From contig NC_012872.2 in NCBI RefSeq assembly GCF_000003195.3, positions 19,176,491 through 19,240,490 on the forward strand: 64,000 bases of DNA, given 5' to 3'. Shown piece after piece: positions 46,724-58,154 of this stretch (its first letter is position 1; the number at the start of each line of letters is the position of its first letter). Source of the stretch: Sorghum bicolor. Taxonomy: Eukaryota > Streptophyta > Magnoliopsida > Poales > Poaceae. The notes beneath the pieces were generated by a model, which saw only the letters and a program-made list of their open reading frames with translations, did not search any database and was not told the DNA's origin. The position numbers and the translations under genes are program-made.

Positions 46724-48219
46724 TGTTGACGGTCCTTAAGTACTAAAATTAACCATCAAATAAACATGGAAAAGGATCATTATGCACCAAACATCTAGAA
46801 TTAGGGTTTTATCTGACAGAATTCCACGAGCTTTGGTGTTTATATATTTCTACAGGTGGTTATCAGAAAATATGGAGAGAAGGCCCACATGTCATGTTTA
46901 CAATGAGATAATTACGTGCCGCGCAATTTTCCTCAATCTAGAAGAGTCCAGAAGCCACGAGAACGAACGGGAGACCGGACGGGCTCGAGGGCAGGGCGCC
47001 CGCCCTGGTCTCGGGGCCAATCCGAACCAAACTCTTAGATCGTGTTCCACCGACCTAAAGGATCAAGGAAAATCGTGCGATCAATGTCGGTTTGATCCAA
47101 CGGCCCAAATTCACTTGAAAAGACTATATAACCAAGGCCTCTCCACCCCTGGGGAAGAGAAGAGAAGAGGAGAAATCATTATCAGAGGTAGCCATCAAAG
47201 TTAGGGTTTAGAGCTTCTCTCCCACAGAGAATTAGAATTAGCTACTCCCTAATCCTACAAGTTTAGAGGATTGATTAGATAGCAATTAGAGAAGTAGAGC
47301 ACTACGCTCTAGATTCGGATCTTCGGTAATAAAGATTGGTATTATTCATATCTTTCTCTAATACTTTGTTCTAATTACATTATGTCTCTATTTATTATGC
47401 TCTTAGTTTGCTCTAGTTCTATATTTGATATAGTTATGATTCATAATGAGTTTATGTATAAGTTTGCAAAGTGCTTAGCTCTTAACTCGAGGGAGTTAAG
47501 TGGTAGATCACATGTGGGCGAGGTGCTTAGATGTTATTTACCTGCAAATGTATCTTATTGGTCGGGTCGTGTGGTAGTTCGCGATAGTGACAGCTTCATT
47601 GATTCTTATATAGTCCACCCTCCGTCGATAGGACAGGCAGAATTTGTATTGCGGAGTAAGTCTTACGATGTTCTGATTTACTTTAGCAATGTTCCTTATA
47701 CATGAATGAAGAGTCTTTTATGCTATACATGATCTTGTAGATAACTAGAGTAGATTGTGACTTAGTAGATAGTAGATAACTTAGAATCCATTCTCTAGCT
47801 AATCCGACGTCACCTACATATATGAGGAGTAGTCTATTTTCTAATCGCTGTGTTATTTACCCATGAACTTATAATTCATTATCATTATCTTTATGGTTTA
47901 CCCCCTGCCAAAGTAAGTGACTGTGTCACGAGTTTCTCATTAGTAATCATGTTCTTGCAAGTTTATCTCTAGTCTATACCTTGATAGATTTAATCCTTAT
48001 TTTAATTTCACCCCTTGTTCTCTTAAGCAAAATTATAAATAACGATACCTGGAATACTTATCTTGGTGAAATGCTACAATGAGGTGTTTTATCTGTGCGC
48101 TTGCGGATAGAATAGATTATTTTCTAGAGAGCCTCCATACTTATAAATACCTTTGTACACTCTGGCATCATGCTGGGGATGACAACCTAGTATTCAAGTG
48201 GTGTTAGCTAGTGCCAACA
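46724..48219 (+). repeat. Athila B 3' LTR
   Basis: 1,496 bp. It carries only one GGGCGCCCGCCCT motif (46,994-47,006), which accounts for the 20-bp length difference from the 5' LTR. TATATAAC is at 47,125. Confidence 0.93.
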
Positions 48220-48934
48220 GTTGCCTTTTGAGATTATGTGTGATGCTAGTGATTATGTTGTGGGGGCAGTTTTGGGACAAACTAAAAATAAGAAGCATCA
48301 TGCAATTGCTTATGCCAGTAAAACTTTGACAGGAGCTCAACTATATTATGCAACCACTGAAAAAGAGCTTCTCGCTGTTGTCTTTGCCATTGATAAATTT
48401 AGATCTTATTTAGTTGGAGCTAAAATAATTGTTTACACTGATCATGCTGCACTAAAATATCTGCTCACTAAAAAAGATGCTAAACCTCGCCAGATTAGAT
48501 GGATCTTATTACTTTAAGAATTTGACTTAGAAATAAAAGATAAAAAGGGAATAGAAAATTCTGTTCTTGATCACTTGTCTAGAATGTATTTTAGGAATCC
48601 ACAGGAAACCCCCATCAATGATTCACTCCGGGACGACATGCTCTACGGAATTAACAGGTCTGACCCCTGGTATGCAGATATTGTTAATTTTATGGTTTCA
48701 GGGTATGTACCACCAGGAGCAAACAAGAAGAAGATTATTCAAGAAAGTCGTTCACATATATGGGATGAGCCATACCTCTTCTGAGTATGCTCTGATGGCT
48801 TACTCAGGAGGTGTGTGACCACTGAGGAAGGATGGAAGATCATCGACAGATGTCATTCGTCACCATATGGAGGTCATTATAGAGCATTCCGTACACATTC
48901 AAAGATCTGGCAGTGTGGATTCTAGTGGCCTACA
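48220..48934 (+). pseudogene. Athila A RNase H and linker
   Basis: It resumes the A polyprotein in frame after B. RNase H blocks: [55 protein letters not shown] and [11 protein letters not shown]. Stops at 48,515 (TAA), 48,782 (TGA) and 48,924 (TAG) interrupt an otherwise unshifted frame that includes the zinc-finger start of integrase. Confidence 0.9.
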
Positions 48935-49834
48935 ATGTATGAAGACACAAAGCAATATATCAGAAGATGTGGGCCATGTCAAAGGCACGGAAACATAAAC
49001 ACAAGAGATGCCATGCCACTCACCAACATCCTTCAGATTGAGCTCTTTGATGTCTGGGGAATAGATTTCATGGGTCCATTTCCCCCATCAAAGAAGTGTG
49101 AGTTCATCTTGGTGGCAGTTGACTACGTCTCCAAGTGGGTAGAGGCACTACCTTGCAAGCATGCCGACAACATCAGTTCAAAGAGGATGTTTGAAGAAGT
49201 TATATTTCCAAGATTTGGAGTTCCTAGAGTAGTGATAAGTGATGGAGGAGCACACTTCATCAACAAACGCTTCAAGCAATATCTATCAAAACATGGAATC
49301 CGTCACAACGTCGCTACTCCCTACCATCCTCAGACAAGTGGCCATGTAGAGACTTCCAACAAGCAAATCAAGAATATTCTTCAGAAGACAGTCAATGAAA
49401 TGGGAATGGCATGGAAGGACAAGTTACCCGGTGCACTCTGGGCATACCGGACAGCATACAAGACCCCAATTGGAATGTCCCCATACCAATTGGTGTACAG
49501 GAAGACTTGCCACCTACCTGTTGAACTAGAATTCAAAGCACACTGGGCCATAAGGTGGCATGACAAGAGGATCAAGAAGAAGGAGTTCGCACCCGAAGAT
49601 AAGGTATTACTTTTTAATTCCAGGGTGAAGATTTTCGAGCATGGAAAACTCTGGAGTAAATGGAAAGGACCATTCAAGGTAATCAATTCATCATCCCACG
49701 GAGCTATCACACTTCAAAATAATGAAGGTACGTTATTCAAGGTAAATGGTCAACGTCTTAAATTATTTTTAGAGCCCAATAAAGAATTAGAAGAGATAGA
49801 CGTGATCCATTTTTACCTTCCCATGGAGATTTAG
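48935..49834 (+). pseudogene. Athila A integrase
   Basis: CGPCQRHGN (zinc finger end), catalytic D in WGIDFMGPF, D in VISDGGAHF, E in SGHVETSNKQI, then GALWAYRTAYKTPIGMSPYQLVY and the C-terminal WSKWKGPFKVI. Between HLPVELEFKAHWAI and RWHDKRIKKKEF about forty residues usual for this lineage are missing without a frame change. It ends at TAG 49,832-49,834. Confidence 0.9.
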
Positions 49835-49942
49835 AGCCCAACCTTTTTAAGCTGACGTTTTAGGGCCATGCATATATTTTTCTAATTAAGTCTGCATCTA
49901 GAAGCACGCTCGAGGAAGTGGGCCCACAGAGGGGCCAGGCAC

Positions 49943-49976
49943 AGGGCGGGCGCCCTGATGAAGAGGGCGGGCGCCC
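49943..49976. repeat. Paired GC motif, 21-bp spacing (internal A, reversed)
   Basis: AGGGCGGGCGCCC at 49,943-49,955 and 49,964-49,976 is the reverse complement of the LTR motif. It lies about 140 bp upstream of the internal TATA at 50,119. Confidence 0.8.
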
Positions 49977-50118
49977 AGCCCCTGCCCCCTCTCAGTCCTG
50001 ATTTCCTCCGTCGCAATAAATACATTTATGGTAAACCAAATAATACTACAGATGGAAAGTTTCGCACGCACGGCGGCGGGAGTAGCCCGAGCAAACCCTA
50101 GAGGCACTTTTTGACCCC

Positions 50119-50127
50119 TATATAAAC
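50119..50127 (+). promoter_or_regulatory. Internal TATA box of Athila A extra ORF
   Basis: TATATAAAC lies 97 bp upstream of the ATG at 50,216, between integrase and the extra ORF. Confidence 0.6.
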
Positions 50128-50215
50128 AGACCCCTGACGTCAGTTTTCAAACACCAATCCATTCAAGCCTTCTCTCCTTCTTCAATTAGAGCTTGCTTAG
50201 TTCCCTGCTGCTCCA

Positions 50216-50845
50216 ATGGCCGAAGAGTTCCACGATGATTGCGAAGTCATTCCCTACAACCTCAAAAAGAAGCCCAAGGAAGACCCCGACGCCCACGCTC
50301 TCGTCCCGGCCAAAACAGAGCGACAGCTAGAAGCCATGCCATTACGCCAGCGCAGCTCCGCCCAATCCTATCATGCTCAACCAGTTCTCACCGCACCGCC
50401 ACAACCCCTATTTCTCAAGGGACCATCAGCCAAGAAGGAGGCCACCATCAAGGTGCCAGCCGGTACAAGGATCCTTCCACCTAGACCCAATGAGAGGGTC
50501 GTTGGAGTCAAGACCAACCGGAGCGATGAGATCAGCAGCATCCGCTACACTACGGAGGAGGAGAGGCCTTACTTTGAGGGGATTAGAGCAGCCAAAGTCC
50601 GTTTCATCCCTCCAAAGGCAGCCCCGAAGCACGCTCTCAATGCTCTCGAGACACCTCCTAAGTGTCGCAAGACTATAGTAGATATTGATGAGAACGTTTG
50701 TAGGCTAGACAAGGTCATCATAGACCTCCAGTCCTCAGTGAACTCTATCACTAGGCAGCTCTCTAACCAGAACACCATTATACTAGGTCTTAGGCATGAT
50801 CTTGCTAGTGCCAATAAGAAGATCAAGGAGTTAGAGCGCCGCTAA
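50216..50845 (+). CDS. Athila A extra ORF, 209 residues (function unknown)
   Basis: An unbroken frame from ATG 50,216 to TAA 50,843-50,845. It has an acidic start (MAEEFHDDCEVIPYNL), a Pro-rich middle, and a C-terminal coiled coil (DKVIIDLQSSVNSITRQL, ASANKKIKELERR). No homologue was recognised. It occupies the position of the second gene of element B, and its coiled-coil end parallels that gene, so it may be a shortened derivative. It appears to have its own promoter. Intact although the rest of A is broken. Confidence 0.6.
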   Translation: MAEEFHDDCEVIPYNLKKKPKEDPDAHALVPAKTERQLEAMPLRQRSSAQSYHAQPVLTAPPQPLFLKGPSAKKEATIKVPAGTRILPPRPNERVVGVKTNRSDEISSIRYTTEEERPYFEGIRAAKVRFIPPKAAPKHALNALETPPKCRKTIVDIDENVCRLDKVIIDLQSSVNSITRQLSNQNTIILGLRHDLASANKKIKELERR

Positions 50846-52141
50846 GTTATCTAGATTAGATCTTGAGGCAATGCATCTTAGTTATTTATCTTTAAATTTG
50901 GTTTAGATTTACTGTTAGCTTCAGTTCATTACTAGTCATTTGTAATAATTGCCTCAAGATTAATAAAGAGTATTATTATTTGTCTTGTGTGTCTCTACTT
51001 TCTTTTTATACAAGAAAGCAGAAAATAAGTATGGGGGAGATCCCTCGACGTGCCAAATACACTTCGACTACACCACTCCACGATTCAGGTACATACTCTG
51101 CACACTTTACTTTACACATACACATATATCTTGGATTGTGCAGAATACTGTCTCCGACATGATAAATTAAAAAGATTAACATCTTTCTAATCATGATTAA
51201 TCTCACTCTGTGATATTTCCTGAAACTTGCAATTATCAAAAAAATCATTTTAAAACCCTGTGTTACTTAAGTCTTTGTGGAATGTGAGATGATAGAGTAT
51301 GAGTATCTTATTCTTGATATCATTGCTGCTTGGAGAATTTATTTCAAAATCTTCAAAAAAATTCTAGCTACCATCCTCAATGTTTTATATGCATGATAAA
51401 CCTGAAAATATAATAATAAAAGCTATCTACTCTGTATTGAGTTTGTCAAAATGAGTTAGACCCTTGTTGAGAGATTTATCATGCTCCTAAGATCAAGATA
51501 TTTATTCAGAAAGATTCACTCTTCTGAAGTATTATTGCATTAGAGGCATGGGCTATGCAAAAATAAGGAATATTTCGAGGAAATAAAAAGGAGCAAGTGC
51601 TCGACAACCTCGCAGAAAAAATGGACAAGTGTCCGGTAGTAGAATTAGGGGTACCTCGGTATCCACCTAAAAAAAGAAAGAAGAAAAGAAGAAAATGATA
51701 GCCCATGGTCCCTCTAATAAGCAATATGCCAGCAAGAGTTGACCAGTTTTTAATTTCCAAAGTCTTTGATCTAAGAGTATGGCATTCTTCTCCTCGGATC
51801 CCGTTTTGATCAGGCAATAAATGCAAGGTAAGTATGCTTGAGAATTTTTGCAAATTAAAACAGCCTCAGTGAGATATAAAAGATAATGAGTGACCTGAGA
51901 GAACCTATGAGGATAAAGGTATGCTAGATTTCTTTTCAAAAATATACAAAAACTCCAAGTAATAGGATTGAGAAGGAAGGACCTCTACTCTTGAACATAT
52001 ATTTCCCTGACAACGGTACACAGTGAATTTTTACAACACCCTGCAGGTATGAAGAAAATGCTTTACAATGTTTTAACTCCAGATATTTTTCTTAACCATC
52101 ATTTTCTCGAGGATGAGTAAAAGCCTAAGTATGGGGGTATT
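50846..52141. other. Athila A 3' noncoding region
   Basis: About 1.3 kb of AT-rich sequence without coding signal. It shares segments with 45,900-46,140 of element B and ends with a purine tract (AAGTATGGGGGTATT) before the LTR. Confidence 0.7.
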
Positions 52142-53355
52142 TGTTGACGGTTCTTAAGTATCAATTTTAATTATCAAATAAACAAGGGAAAGGACCAATA
52201 TACAAACAACACCTACAATTAGGGTTTGATCTGACAGAATTCCACGAGTTTTGTTGTTTATTTGTTTCTGCAGGGGGTTATCAGGAAAAAAGGAAGAAAG
52301 GCCCACATGTCGGGATTACATAGAGATATTAACGCACCACGCAATTTTCTACCATCTAGAAGACTCCAGAAGCCACGGGAACGAACGGGAAGGCGATCGG
52401 GCCCGAGGGCAGGGCGCCCACCCTCCCCCCTAGGGCGCCCGCCCTGGTGTTGTGCCCAATCATGTCCAATCTCACGGATCACGCTCCACCGACCTAAAGG
52501 ATCAAGGATAACCGTTCAATCAATGTCGGTTTGATCCAACGACCCATGTTCACCTAAGGGGACTATATAAGTAGACCCCCTGGCCCCTGGAGGAGAACAA
52601 GTTCATCATAGAGTTGAGAGGTGCCCTCGAAGGATAACATTTCCTCTAAATAGACTTAGGGCTTAGCATCTAATGTGAGTAGACTAGATCTACTAGATTG
52701 AGAGAGATAGAGTGGAGGTGTAGATCGGAGAAAGCCTGGCCTGTCGGTGTCTACTCCGAGGTTGTACCTGCAGGATCAAGTTCTCCTAACCCGAAGCTTG
52801 CTCCTAGGATTCTTCAATATTTCGACTTCTAAATACTAGTAAGTTCTTGTTTTATTGTTCTTTGGTTTATGAGTTTACTTTAATCTCTTCGCGTAGAGTT
52901 TAGAGTAATCATCTCTAGCGTAGACGTGGTGTTTGGGCTAGGATACTCATAGATATCCCCTGACTAGCTAGACCGTGGTAGTAGGGAGGAACGTGACATT
53001 TCCGAGTTACCTTTGCAGCCCATATCACGTTAGTAGGATCGATAGGGTTTATAGGTGTGGGTTGAACATCCTCTGTGGTGTCTAGATTCCGTGAGCCTCC
53101 CCAATAGAACAATAGATTATCCTTACCAAGGTTAGAACGAGATTAAGGTTGTAGTCTTCTCTATATATCGCTCACATCGAGAAACATTCTTTGTAGCCTA
53201 AAGGTTAGCAGTAATAGACCGGGTTAGTCAGATGCACTCTTTCTCCTAGTGATAAAAATATAAATACGATACTCTGGATAACATCCCGGGTGAAGTGCTC
53301 ACCAATATCCGTGCGCTTGCGGATCAATTCCTTATTGCGTTCCCAAATATCAACA
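52142..53355 (+). repeat. Athila A 3' LTR
   Basis: 1,214 bp. Two GC motifs at 52,412-52,424 (one mismatch) and 52,433-52,445, 21 bp apart; TATATAAG at 52,564. The extra motif copy explains the length difference from the 5' LTR. Confidence 0.93.
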
Positions 53356-53511
53356 CTCAGCTTACTGTTCCAAGTGTATAATGAATTTTTCATAACTTGA
53401 AGGATCATAGTTTGCAGAGTCTAGGACTAGCACACGTCCTAGACTAGGATTAATGAGGAGGCAGATCCAGTGGTCCCTGAGAGAATCAAATTTATGATGC
53501 AATGCCCATTG

Positions 53512-53591
53512 AAATTACTAATACGACGATGAATACAAATTGACACTTACCCAAATTACTAATACGACGATGAATACAAATTGACACTTAC
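53512..53591. repeat. 41-bp tandem duplication at a splice donor
   Basis: Two identical 39-nt segments (53,512-53,550 and 53,553-53,591) repeat with a 41-bp period. Both include the GTAAGT donor of the CACTA accessory exon. Confidence 0.9.
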
Positions 53592-56513
53592 ACATTCTCG
53601 ATCTTGATACTTGAGCAGTGCCAAGGCTATGTAGAGGTCGTATTTACATTCATAATCTAGTCGACTTTTATCTATTATCTTCTTACGCTCAGCGGGATCC
53701 AAACCTTCTAAGGAGTCATGTTTGTCTCCGATTCTGAAGTTGTGCTGCTCCTCACATATCTTCATCGGGCTCAGATACGCAACCCTTTTACTGGTAGACC
53801 TATCTGGATCCAAACCGTACCGCATCTCTTGTTGTTCAAAATTCATTCTGCAATGAGCACTTGTATGTTAGATGTTGAAAATTGATGCAACTAAAGAATA
53901 AAAACACAAGATAGTACGAGTGACACTTACAATGCAAACACAGTTACCAGCTGCACGTCTAGTCTCTGGAGGTTCATCATTAGCCACATGTCCTCGAAGG
54001 TAACGATTGCCTTTATACGCTCACTGTTGAATTCTTTTGGTGGTATAATCACATTGATCGTGTCAATGCCTACAGAAGCTGCTCTCATATACCAGTCATG
54101 CATCCTTTTTATACCAGCTGGGATCTTTTTGAGTTTGTCCCAACTAAGTAGTGGTCTGCCTGGCTCATATATTTAGTAGGGACAAATTTGTAATCATCCT
54201 TCGTTGGTGGCCTGATATTGACAATACGTGTTTCAAAGCTTTTCGACCCCTCCTTCTCATGCTTTGCCAAGTCAACAAGTTTTGAAGTGCGGCTCCTTGC
54301 AATTCTGGACAAAAATAGGGTCGTACCAGCGGCCTTCTTCTTTGGCTCGTACGGGGAAACCAATTTGGGGACCGAGAATTTTGTTTTCTTTGGTTGCAGT
54401 GGTGTCTTATCATCATTTTTGGTTGCCGGTGGTGTGGAAGATTGCGGTGTTGAAGCATGGGGTTTAGGTGATGGTGGTGAAGCCTGGGGTTTAGGTGATG
54501 GTAGGGGAGTGGGTTTTGATGGTGGCGGGGATGGTGGTTGAGGCATTATTGGTGATGGTGGTGGTGGGGATTGTGGATGCAAGATTGGAGAGGTTGGTGG
54601 AGTGGGAAGAGATGTGGGATGGGACAACTCCTGAGTCTGCGACACTTCTCGGGGTGATGGTTCTGGTAGCTGAGACAGCAGGACGTTCCGTCGAGGCTAA
54701 AGAATAAAATTCTTGATAGCTTGTCCCAGTTTCTCAATGCCATTGAGACCGGGAATGTCTAGCATGTCGTCCTCATATCCTTGGACAACTGTCAACACTT
54801 CCACCCTGCAGTAGTCCTTAGGGATCTCACTACCATGGAATTGACGCCCCGGGATCGCAAGTCCTGTGGCTACTTCCCTTGTACGGTTATTGTTAAAACC
54901 ATACCTTATGACTAGGGAGCAAGGCACAGGACTATCAATCTCATCAACTGGATAGAGGACCTTGTCTCTGGTAGATGCAATACTGCTTGGGACGACCGGA
55001 GCTTGTTCTGTGGTTGTCGGGGTGACAACTAGCTGCATTTGAGGAGGTTGCTGGCCACTTAATTGGCTAGACATTGCGGTCGCCAATTGCTGCATCAACT
55101 CAGGAGGAGGATTGGAGAGGATTTTAGACATCACCTCTTCGACTTCTTTCTTAGCCTCCTCCTTAAAATAATTAGACATTTCTTCCTTGTAGCGATCCCG
55201 TTTCCTATACATTGCTTCTCACTCTGGTCCGAATCCTTCTTTTCATCCTTATTTTGATGAGATGCCTCGTACACGACTATGATGCTCTGGGTTACTCAGA
55301 GCAACAGTAAGGACATCTTTCTCCCTTTGAGGTTTAAATTCGCCCGCTTGCTGCTTAGCTGCCACCGCGAGAATATTCGTCGCTGCCTCTTCGACCATTG
55401 GGTTAGAAAATGATAAGCCAGACTTGGCTTCCTTTGCCGGTACACAAGCATGAGTCCACCTCGAGCCCCTGCGACCAAGTTGGTCAGGGAGCGCTGGCAG
55501 ACCCTTAGCCCTCTGCGCTTCATCCTCTTGCTCCCATTGGGCAAGCTTGCGCTGGTAACCACCTGTGCCTAGGTGGTGGTGGTACTTGTTCCTTTTTGCG
55601 AGCTCGGATTTAGATTCGCTCAAAGCTTTGAACTCCTCGGTACTCCTGTGCTCTAGAAACACTACCCACTGACCAGCAGTGATTTTATACCTTTTTGTCG
55701 GGTCCAACCCTTTCTTTGCCCACTTAGAATTCAACTCGGACTTGTAATTCCTAAACATGTTTCCCCACTGCTTCAATGTGTACTCCTTTACTAGGTCTTT
55801 TGAACCCTAAGGTAAAACAAACCATGTAAGCAGCTTGTTCCATATTCTTTTGATTTCATTTTGGTCCACTTTTGCCCACTCTCTGACTGTGATGTCAAGA
55901 TGGTCCCTAACTAAGAATCCAAGTGCGTTACGCCACTTAGGTAAGGCCTCTGGAGGAGCTACGGGTAGTCCTGTCGGGCTCACATCCATAATTCTAAACG
56001 TGACTTTTGGAAACTGATTCAATCCTCTATCACCTCGTTTCCTTTTTCTGTCATCTGTCTTCTCGGTGGTCTTCTCGGTGGTTGTCTCCGTCGTCGGTTT
56101 GGGTGCACCTTCATGTGGATAGGATCTCTTTCAGTTCTGAGATAACACCTCACGTTCATGTTAAAAGTTAAAAACATAAATCATTCTTGTACATATACTG
56201 AAGGACATAAAAGTTAGAAAGATTTAATTATGGATGAGTAATTCATCACCTCATCTCCTTCTGGAATGTAATCAGGGTCACGTTCTAATTCACGACGAGC
56301 GTTCCTCTCTATGCGAGGATTTGGAATGTCGCTAGGGGAGGTCTCGTACGAAAGACTTGATTCACGTTCTTTTGCATTCTCCGTGTGGTCCGACCCTTGT
56401 GCTTGCTTAGTGTTGTGTGACACTTGCACCTTCTCTGTGTGGTCCGAACCTTTTTCCGGTGCTTGGTCGATGCGGTCAGACCCTGACGCTTGGTTTGGGG
56501 TTGGCGAAGTCAT
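53592..56513 (-). pseudogene. CACTA accessory gene, transposase_24 and Ulp1-type upstream exons
   Basis: It starts at ATG 56,513. Pieces in order: Ser/Asp-rich N-terminus (56,214-56,513); a transposase_24 (Ptta/En/Spm-like) region at 55,249-56,022 with WAKVDQNEIKRIWNKLL and WVVFLEHRSTEEFKALS; a middle region (54,697-55,212) with YPVDEIDSPVPCSLVIRYG; a Pro-rich stretch (54,400-54,690); then NWYM-like and DLHxL-like segments (53,932-54,130) and the exon 53,592-53,847. Stops TAG at 55,807 and 54,697 and a 1-nt loss in an A-run near 54,130 break it. Downstream exons with the Ulp1-like active-site region are at 22,473-23,065, beyond Athila A. Confidence 0.8.
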
Positions 56514-56589
56514 CGTGATAATCTATACAAATAATTACTTAGCATGCATCATGCATTATAAATAGTTGCATTATAAAGAAAGAAATAAT

Positions 56590-57250
56590 ATTACTAATTG
56601 TTTTTATACACATATATATATAATTGCATTGTAAATAATTGCATTATAAATAATGGTTATACATAGACACTTAAACTAAAAGCAAATATTAATTATTTAT
56701 TATTTTTACACATAAATAAATATTTAGGACAATTAATAACTATCTAGGACAATTAGTAATTATTTAGGACAATTAATAATTAATAATACAACATACACAT
56801 TTATTTAAGACAATTAATAATTATAAGAAAAATAAAACATCCTATACATTTATTTAAGACAATTAATAATTAATAATTATTTAGGACAATTAATAATTAA
56901 TAATTATTTAGGACATTTAATAATTATTTAGGACAATTAATAATTATTTAGAACAATTAATAATTAATAATACATCATACACATTTATTTAGGACAACTA
57001 ATAATTATTTAGGACAATTAATAATTATAAGAAAAATAAAACATCATATACATTTATTTAAGACAATTAATAATTAATAATTATTTAGGACAATTAATAA
57101 TTAATAATACATCATATACATTTATTTAGGACAATTAATAATTATTTAGGACAATTAATAATTATAAGAAAAATAAAACATCATATACATTTATTTAAGA
57201 CAATTAATAATAAATAATACATTATATACATTTATTTAGGACAATTATAT
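56590..57250. repeat. AT-rich minisatellite-like array
   Basis: Variants of ATTTAGGACAATTAATAATT repeat irregularly across about 600 bp, in places as longer duplicated blocks (ATAAGAAAAATAAAACATC recurs three times). It probably lies in an intron of the accessory gene leader. Confidence 0.85.
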
Positions 57251-57289
57251 ATCATATAAGAAAAATAAAAAATAAGAAAAATAAAACAC

Positions 57290-57720
57290 TAGCCGCTGGT
57301 GGGCTGGCCCAGCTGGGCAGGCGGCCCACCGGCCCCTTCCCCTCCCCCTCCCTCTCACCCTCGTCCTCTCCACCGGCCGCAACGCCGCCGCCACCTCGGG
57401 TGACCATCCCGACGCCCCGGTCGCCTCGACTCCCCTCGCCTCCCAACGCCACCTCGACTCTCCCACGCCGGCCGCACTCGCCGCGTGGCCGCCGGCGAGC
57501 CACGGCCGCCGCGCGCGCTCTCTGCCTCCACCGCATCGGCCGCCGCGCGCAGCCGCGTCGCACCCGCACCTGTCACAGTCGGGGAGCTTACCTCGACCCG
57601 TGGAAGCGCAGATGCCGGCGATGAAAGGAGAAGGGTGGTGCGCCGGTGAGCTCGTCGGAAATTTGGGCAGCCTGGCGGCGTGAGTTTGAACAGAGACTGG
57701 CGCCTTCAGACTTAGAAAAT
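57290..57720 (-). promoter_or_regulatory. GC-rich leader of CACTA accessory gene
   Basis: A 330-bp GC-rich block (57,290-57,620) with Arg/Gly/Ala-rich chance frames is followed toward higher coordinates by ordinary sequence up to a TATA-like ATATATA (57,740-57,746). This is consistent with a leader exon transcribed toward 56,513. Confidence 0.4.
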
Positions 57721-57754
57721 TTCGGGTCTGCGTGTGGGGTATATATGGCCTTAA

Positions 57755-57880
57755 TTTCTACAGGCGGTTGGCATTGACCACCGCCTGTAGAAATGCTTTC
57801 TATAGGCGGTGGTCCATGCCAACCGCCTGTAGAAATAGCTCTATACACGCGGTGGTCAATACCACCCGCCTGTACAAAGA
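57755..57880. repeat. Internal cluster of CACTA subterminal-type repeats
   Basis: Five CAGGCGGT-type units in alternating orientation. They include a perfect 20-bp inverted repeat (57,755-57,774 against 57,816-57,835). The core matches the subterminal repeats at 22,038-22,220, but no CACTA terminus is adjacent. Confidence 0.85.
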
Positions 57881-58154
57881 ATTTTGTAATTTTTTTTATT
57901 ATTATTGTTTTCTATATTTTTGGTAACTATTTTTTATTGCATATTGATATTATAATATAATAATATTTTAACATAATTATTTCTATATTCTATATTTGTA
58001 ACATAATTATATTGTTTCACACTTATATATTATTTTTATATTATTTTAAATTTCAAATACATATTGCATATTGTATGAAAGGTAGAGCTTGATGAGCTAT
58101 AACTCCTCTGTATCCAAAACTTTTTCATTTGAAGAGTTTTAGTGCCTAGTTTGA

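Larger units (their letters stand above)
27110..48219 (+). mobile_element. Athila-type element B, lacking RT and integrase
   Basis: LTRs lie at 27,110-28,625 and 46,724-48,219, with exact GTTGC duplications at 27,105-27,109 and 48,220-48,224. It encodes gag-protease and a second gene (31,765-33,321), but no RT, RNase H or integrase is seen. Its LTR ends, primer-binding site and 3' region resemble element A. Tat-2 is inserted at 33,850-45,703; without it B is about 9.25 kb. Its LTRs differ at about 33 sites by eye (about 2.2%). Confidence 0.92.
23121..53355 (+). mobile_element. Athila-type Ty3/gypsy element A
   Basis: LTRs lie at 23,121-24,313 and 52,142-53,355. The flanks CTCAA (23,116-23,120) and CTCAG (53,356-53,360) are a probable 5-bp duplication with one change. 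It has gag, protease, RT, RNase H and integrase in one frame, then a short extra ORF. The FMDDFSVYG active-site block and gag type fit Athila. Element B is inserted at 27,110-48,219. Without B, A is about 9.1 kb. Confidence 0.92.

Noticed and set aside
54228..54707. Gly/Val-rich plus-strand ORFs
   Set aside because: They are the complement of the Pro-rich stretch of the minus-strand CACTA accessory gene.
57252..57569. GC-rich 105-codon minus ORF as a protein
   Set aside because: Three overlapping Arg/Gly-rich frames on one strand are all open because of composition; no motif.
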